A stretch of 64,000 nucleotides of DNA from CAKZSB01 sp964573105 (GTDB lineage: Bacteria > Pseudomonadota > Gammaproteobacteria > Granulosicoccales > Granulosicoccaceae): the NCBI GenBank assembly GCA_964573105.1, contig CAZNIS010000031.1:3059-67058 (forward strand), given 5' to 3'. Both the position numbers and the translations under genes were made by a program. A model generated the notes under the pieces. It worked only from the letters and a program-made list of their open reading frames with translations, searched no databases and had not been told where the DNA came from. This document shows positions 61,051 through 64,000 of the stretch, one piece after another (positions within the stretch are counted from its first letter, which is position 1; each line of letters starts with the position of its first letter).

Positions 61051-62151
61051 CTACAGGTTGAAGCGCCCGTCCGTTTGACGCATCCAGTTTTGCAGTGTTG
61101 CAATCGAGTGCTCGGAATCAACACCGGCAGCGGGATCGACAACCAGCGGGCCAGGTACGTAGCCACGGCTGCCAAGCCCTCGCTGCACAGATTCGACGAG
61201 GCCGATGTCTTCGGCGACAGTGGTTTGCAGATCCTGTTCGGCCAATGCGCGAATGGTTGCCGACTCCTCACCGTCGACAGTATACCAGCCGCGCCACAGC
61301 ACAACCTGCCCGGCGGCGACTGTGCGCCAATGGTAAGTGTTGAGTACGTTGCCGGGATAAACCTGAAACGAAAACAGCGGCCAAAGGTACCAGGATGAAT
61401 ATTGACCGGCGAAGGCATTCGCGCTCAGATCGATCGGGTAGGTCATTTTGTCCAGATTCTGGCATTCCGTTGTGTGCCGCAGGCAATAGCCCTGCGGCTG
61501 AATGTCATAGGTTTCGGGTTTGACCACACCAGTGGCAAAGGTGCGGTGGTTCAGTTTGCAGTGATAACACTCAGAATAGTTTTCGACCGACACTTTCCAG
61601 TTGCAGGCCTCGGGCACTTCCACCCATTCCAGCGGCTTTAACTGTGCAATCTGCGGCACAAATTGCGCGAGTTCTTCGCGAACGCCCGGGAACCATTGGT
61701 CGATCGGTTTTGCCTGGGAATCCAGATTGACGAATACAAAGCCGTGTAATTCCTCCACCTTGACCTGGCTTAGGCAGATGTTGCTAATGTCCAGGCCGGG
61801 TACGCTTTTGATATTCGGGCCAGAGCGCAATTCGCCACTGAGTTTATAGTTCCATGCGTGATACGGGCAGACGATCAGCCGGGTGTTGCCCTGGCCGTCG
61901 AGCAACTGGTGCGCGCGGTGCTGACAAACATTATAGAAGCAGCGTATCTGCTCATCGGCACCGCGAATGCAAAAGAGCGATTCGCCAGCAATGTCAAACG
62001 TGAAGTAGTCACCGCCATTCTGCAATTGCGACACATGACCGGCAAACTGCCAGGTGCGCGCAAGCAGACCGGCGTTCTCAGCTTCAAATATTTCCGGCGC
62101 TGTGTAATAGTGGCCGGCCAGTGAAAGCGGAGGTTGTATCGAATCGGTCAT
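61051..62151 (-). CDS. Rieske non-heme iron oxygenase, alpha subunit
   Basis: 366 residues. The Rieske [2Fe-2S] motif is CQHRAHQLL with CPYHAWNY near residues 76-102, and the catalytic iron site is VENYSECYHCKLNH near 189-203 (Glu, His, His). A distal Asp would come from AEDIGLVE near 318. It resembles oxygenases that demethylate quaternary amines (GbcA, stachydrine demethylase) and ring-hydroxylating dioxygenases. Its start overlaps the rpiR-type regulator stop as ATGA, and a dimethylglycine-dehydrogenase-like gene lies divergently; a reductase partner is not visible in the window. Confidence 0.93.
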   Translation of the reverse strand: MTDSIQPPLSLAGHYYTAPEIFEAENAGLLARTWQFAGHVSQLQNGGDYFTFDIAGESLFCIRGADEQIRCFYNVCQHRAHQLLDGQGNTRLIVCPYHAWNYKLSGELRSGPNIKSVPGLDISNICLSQVKVEELHGFVFVNLDSQAKPIDQWFPGVREELAQFVPQIAQLKPLEWVEVPEACNWKVSVENYSECYHCKLNHRTFATGVVKPETYDIQPQGYCLRHTTECQNLDKMTYPIDLSANAFAGQYSSWYLWPLFSFQVYPGNVLNTYHWRTVAAGQVVLWRGWYTVDGEESATIRALAEQDLQTTVAEDIGLVESVQRGLGSRGYVPGPLVVDPAAGVDSEHSIATLQNWMRQTDGRFNL

Positions 62152-63035
62152 GCGGATGTCTCCTGATCTTCGCGATAGATACCCAGTTGGTGGCGGCGCT
62201 CGTGAAAGCGCTGAATGTTGTCGATCACCGTCTGATCCGCGTCGGCGATAACAAAGGCGATCAACGATTCAAGCAATGCACTGGCGGCCACGATCGAGGT
62301 AAAAAACTGCGGTGTTTCGGTATGCACAACAAAGCCGTGTTCGCTGCCGGCCACGACTGGTGAGGCCGGGCTGTCTGAAATCCCGATAATGGTGACTCCT
62401 TGCCGGCGCGCGATCTCGACTGCGTCAACCACTTCGCTGCGATAGGGCTTGAACGTCATGGCGAGCAGAATATCGCCAGGCAGCGCGCGCGCCACGTCAT
62501 CAATCGCCAGATTGCCGTTGGCCGGAATGGCCTGCACATTGTCGAGCGCCATGCCCGCCAGATAACTGAAATTTCGCGCCAGTGAGTAGTTCAGCCCGAC
62601 GCCCAGTACCCAGGTGCGACGCGCTTGAATGATGGCATCGGCTGCGGCCTGAAGGGTCAGCGCGTCCGTCGATGCGAAGGTGTTTTCAATGTTCTCAATC
62701 GCGCCCGATACCATCGACGCGTACACCCCGCCGAGTTTGCCGCTGTGTGACAACGATTGCAGCCAGCGCGCGCGATCCTGAAAATTGGCCGGGCCACGCC
62801 GCACCTGCTCGCGAAACGGTTCGCGAAAGTCGTCGTAGCCGTCAAATCCGCAACTGCGTGCGAGGCGCACCAGCGTGTTTGGTTTCACCTGTGCCGCCTG
62901 CGCGACCTCGCGGATCGAGCTGACGCTGATATCCAGCGGATGCTCCAGCACCCACGCGGCCGCCTTGCGCATTTCGGGGCTCAAATGTTCCAGTTGGTCG
63001 GCCAGGTTGTCGAGAACGGCAGCAGTCTCAGTCAT
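62148..63035 (-). CDS. MurR/RpiR-family transcriptional regulator
   Basis: 295 residues. The N-terminal HTH (RKAAAWVLEHPLDISVSSIREVAQAAQVKPNTLVRLARSCGF, about 22-63) is followed by an SIS domain (WVLGVGLNYSLARNFSYLAGMAL near 142-165). RpiR regulators bind sugar phosphates or other ligands and control catabolic genes. It is the first gene of the pair with the Rieske oxygenase and lies divergent from the flavoprotein gene, so it probably controls both. The frame opens at 63074; the ATG at 63035 fits. Confidence 0.93.
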   Translation of the reverse strand: MTETAAVLDNLADQLEHLSPEMRKAAAWVLEHPLDISVSSIREVAQAAQVKPNTLVRLARSCGFDGYDDFREPFREQVRRGPANFQDRARWLQSLSHSGKLGGVYASMVSGAIENIENTFASTDALTLQAAADAIIQARRTWVLGVGLNYSLARNFSYLAGMALDNVQAIPANGNLAIDDVARALPGDILLAMTFKPYRSEVVDAVEIARRQGVTIIGISDSPASPVVAGSEHGFVVHTETPQFFTSIVAASALLESLIAFVIADADQTVIDNIQRFHERRHQLGIYREDQETSA

Positions 63036-63064
63036 GAATTTGGTACATTCGTCCAATATGTCGT

Positions 63065-63092
63065 AGGATATCAAACAAATGTACTATATCCT
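63065..63092. promoter_or_regulatory. Inverted repeat, candidate RpiR operator
   Basis: Perfect 7-bp arms AGGATAT (63065-63071) and ATATCCT (63086-63092), extended by another mismatched base pair to 9, with 14 bases between. It is AT-rich and centred in the 96-bp divergent region, suited to binding a dimeric regulator. Confidence 0.5.
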
Positions 63093-63131
63093 GCAACGAC
63101 TTGGCAAAGTCACAACACGGGAGAGTGGCCC

Positions 63132-64000
63132 ATGGCTGGCAAACCGGTGCCGACAACGGCTCGGGTAGTGATTATCGGCGGTGGTGTGATGGGCTGCGGT
63201 CTGGCTTATCACCTGGCGCACGAGGGCTGGCGCGATATCGTGCTGCTGGAAAAAGCCGAGCTGACCTCTGGTTCTACCTGGCATGCTGCCGGCCAGATCA
63301 CGCACTCCACATCGAGCTTTGGCCTCGGCAAATGTGTGGACTACAACATCGGTCTGTACGCTGGTGCGCTGGAGGCCGAGACCGGGCAGTCGGTTACCTG
63401 GCACGGTTGCGGTTCCTTCCGACTCGCCTACACCGACGATGAAATGGACTGGCTGCGCCATACACTCAGTGTCGCGACTGCACTTGGTTTTAACATCGAA
63501 CTGGTCTCGCCCGAGCGCGTGCGTGAATTGCACCCGTTCTATAACGTCGATGGTGTACAGGGGGCGTTGCATACGCCTGACGACGGCCACGTCGATCCAT
63601 CCGGTGTTACGCAAGCGCTGGCTGCCGGTGCCCGAGCGCTGGGTGCCACGATCATTCGTCGCTGCCGCGCAACCGCAGTTACACAGTTGACCAGTGGCGA
63701 GTGGCAGGTATCGACCGAGCAGGGTGATATTAGCTGCGAGCATGTCGTCAACGCCGGTGGTACCTATGCGAGACAGCTGGCTGAATCTAGCGGCATATTG
63801 TTGCCCATGACTTCGATGACGCACCATTATTTCGTCACTGAAGCCGTCGATGAGTTTTCACAACTCGAGCGAGAGTTGCCGGTCATACGCGATGATAAAC
63901 AGGTGTCCGGTTATATCCGTATGGAGCAAAAGGCCGGCCTGATTGGTATTTACGAAAAGACCAATCCCAATACCGTATGGGAAGATCACTGCCCGTGGGA
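63132..64000 (+). CDS. FAD-dependent dimethylglycine/sarcosine dehydrogenase-like protein (partial)
   Basis: The 289 visible residues are the N-terminal FAD/NAD(P)-binding oxidoreductase domain; the gene runs off the right edge. VVIIGGGVMGCGLAYHLAHEGW near residue 13 is the GxGxxG fold and GSTWHAAGQITHS near 47 has the His that carries covalent FAD in dimethylglycine and sarcosine dehydrogenases. VDPSGVTQALAAGARALG and VVNAGGTYARQLAESSG also fit. The full protein would add a GcvT-like folate domain, oxidising N-methyl groups to formyl/methylene-tetrahydrofolate. The ATG at 63132 follows GGGAGAG. Confidence 0.9.
   Translation, partial: MAGKPVPTTARVVIIGGGVMGCGLAYHLAHEGWRDIVLLEKAELTSGSTWHAAGQITHSTSSFGLGKCVDYNIGLYAGALEAETGQSVTWHGCGSFRLAYTDDEMDWLRHTLSVATALGFNIELVSPERVRELHPFYNVDGVQGALHTPDDGHVDPSGVTQALAAGARALGATIIRRCRATAVTQLTSGEWQVSTEQGDISCEHVVNAGGTYARQLAESSGILLPMTSMTHHYFVTEAVDEFSQLERELPVIRDDKQVSGYIRMEQKAGLIGIYEKTNPNTVWEDHCPW

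Overview
The window reads as one chromosomal segment of a free-living, probably marine gammaproteobacterium. This rests on the gene set: Rsd/AlgQ-type sigma regulator, SSB ending in DDDIPF, MaeB-type malic enzyme fused to a phosphotransacetylase-like domain, RlmI, YcgN, the miaB-phoL-ybeY-corC-lnt cluster, and many uptake and dehydrogenase genes for small organic acids. The DNA looks GC-rich by eye, GTG and TTG starts are common, and I see no phage, transposase, CRISPR array, rRNA or tRNA. Genus cannot be fixed from the sequence alone.

Layout. 1-2.9 kb: two small unknown genes, a SAM methyltransferase and an AIM24-family protein. 3-9.6 kb: thiamine pyrophosphokinase, then a hexuronate/aldonate catabolic locus with divergent halves (dgoK-dgoA-MFS on minus, uxaC-uxuB-like on plus). 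9.6-11.9 kb: thioesterase, cystathionine beta-lyase, and a redoxin gene with an in-frame TGA exactly where the first Cys of a CPYC active site should be, followed by a SECIS-like stem-loop: a strong selenoprotein candidate. 11.9-17.2 kb: a plus-strand run of aspartate dehydrogenase, phytanoyl-CoA dioxygenase-like, gamma-glutamyltransferase, DUF1353, NIPSNAP and metallo-beta-lactamase-fold genes. 17.2-22.5 kb: a minus-strand operon tctC-tctB-tctA, NMT1/THI5-like binding protein, and a beta-keto acid cleavage enzyme.

23-28.8 kb: ssb, then metK-ahcY behind a perfect 16-bp palindrome that looks like an SAH-responsive operator, ended by a clear terminator; then miaB. 28.8-37.5 kb: phoL-ybeY-corC-lnt, tightly overlapped, running directly into gcvT-gcvH-gcvP (glycine cleavage), a VOC protein and a glutathione transferase. 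38-45 kb: sulfotransferase-like gene, a short rubredoxin gene, fbp, ycgN, rsd-like, rlmI and maeB. 45.4-52.5 kb: VOC protein, aminotransferase, an overlapping polysaccharide deacetylase/carbamoyltransferase pair, a soluble iodotyrosine-deiodinase-like nitroreductase with its active-site triad intact, and a 472-residue protein I do not recognise. 52.7-58.6 kb: chemotaxis receptor with two PAS domains, lipoprotein, PhzF-like isomerase and cysS. 58.6-64 kb: Ldh-family dehydrogenase, carboxymuconolactone-decarboxylase-like protein, a Popeye-like membrane cyclic-nucleotide sensor, and a Rieske oxygenase plus RpiR regulator divergent from a dimethylglycine/sarcosine-dehydrogenase-like flavoprotein cut off by the window edge.

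How it fits together: much of the window concerns C1, methyl and glycine metabolism (metK-ahcY, gcvTHP, the Rieske/RpiR/DMGDH-like locus) and scavenging of organic acids and sugar acids (TTT transporter with BKACE, hexuronate locus, MaeB, Fbp). Redox proteins (predicted selenoredoxin, rubredoxin, GST) are scattered among them. The most notable single observation is the predicted UPYC selenoprotein at 11389-11868.
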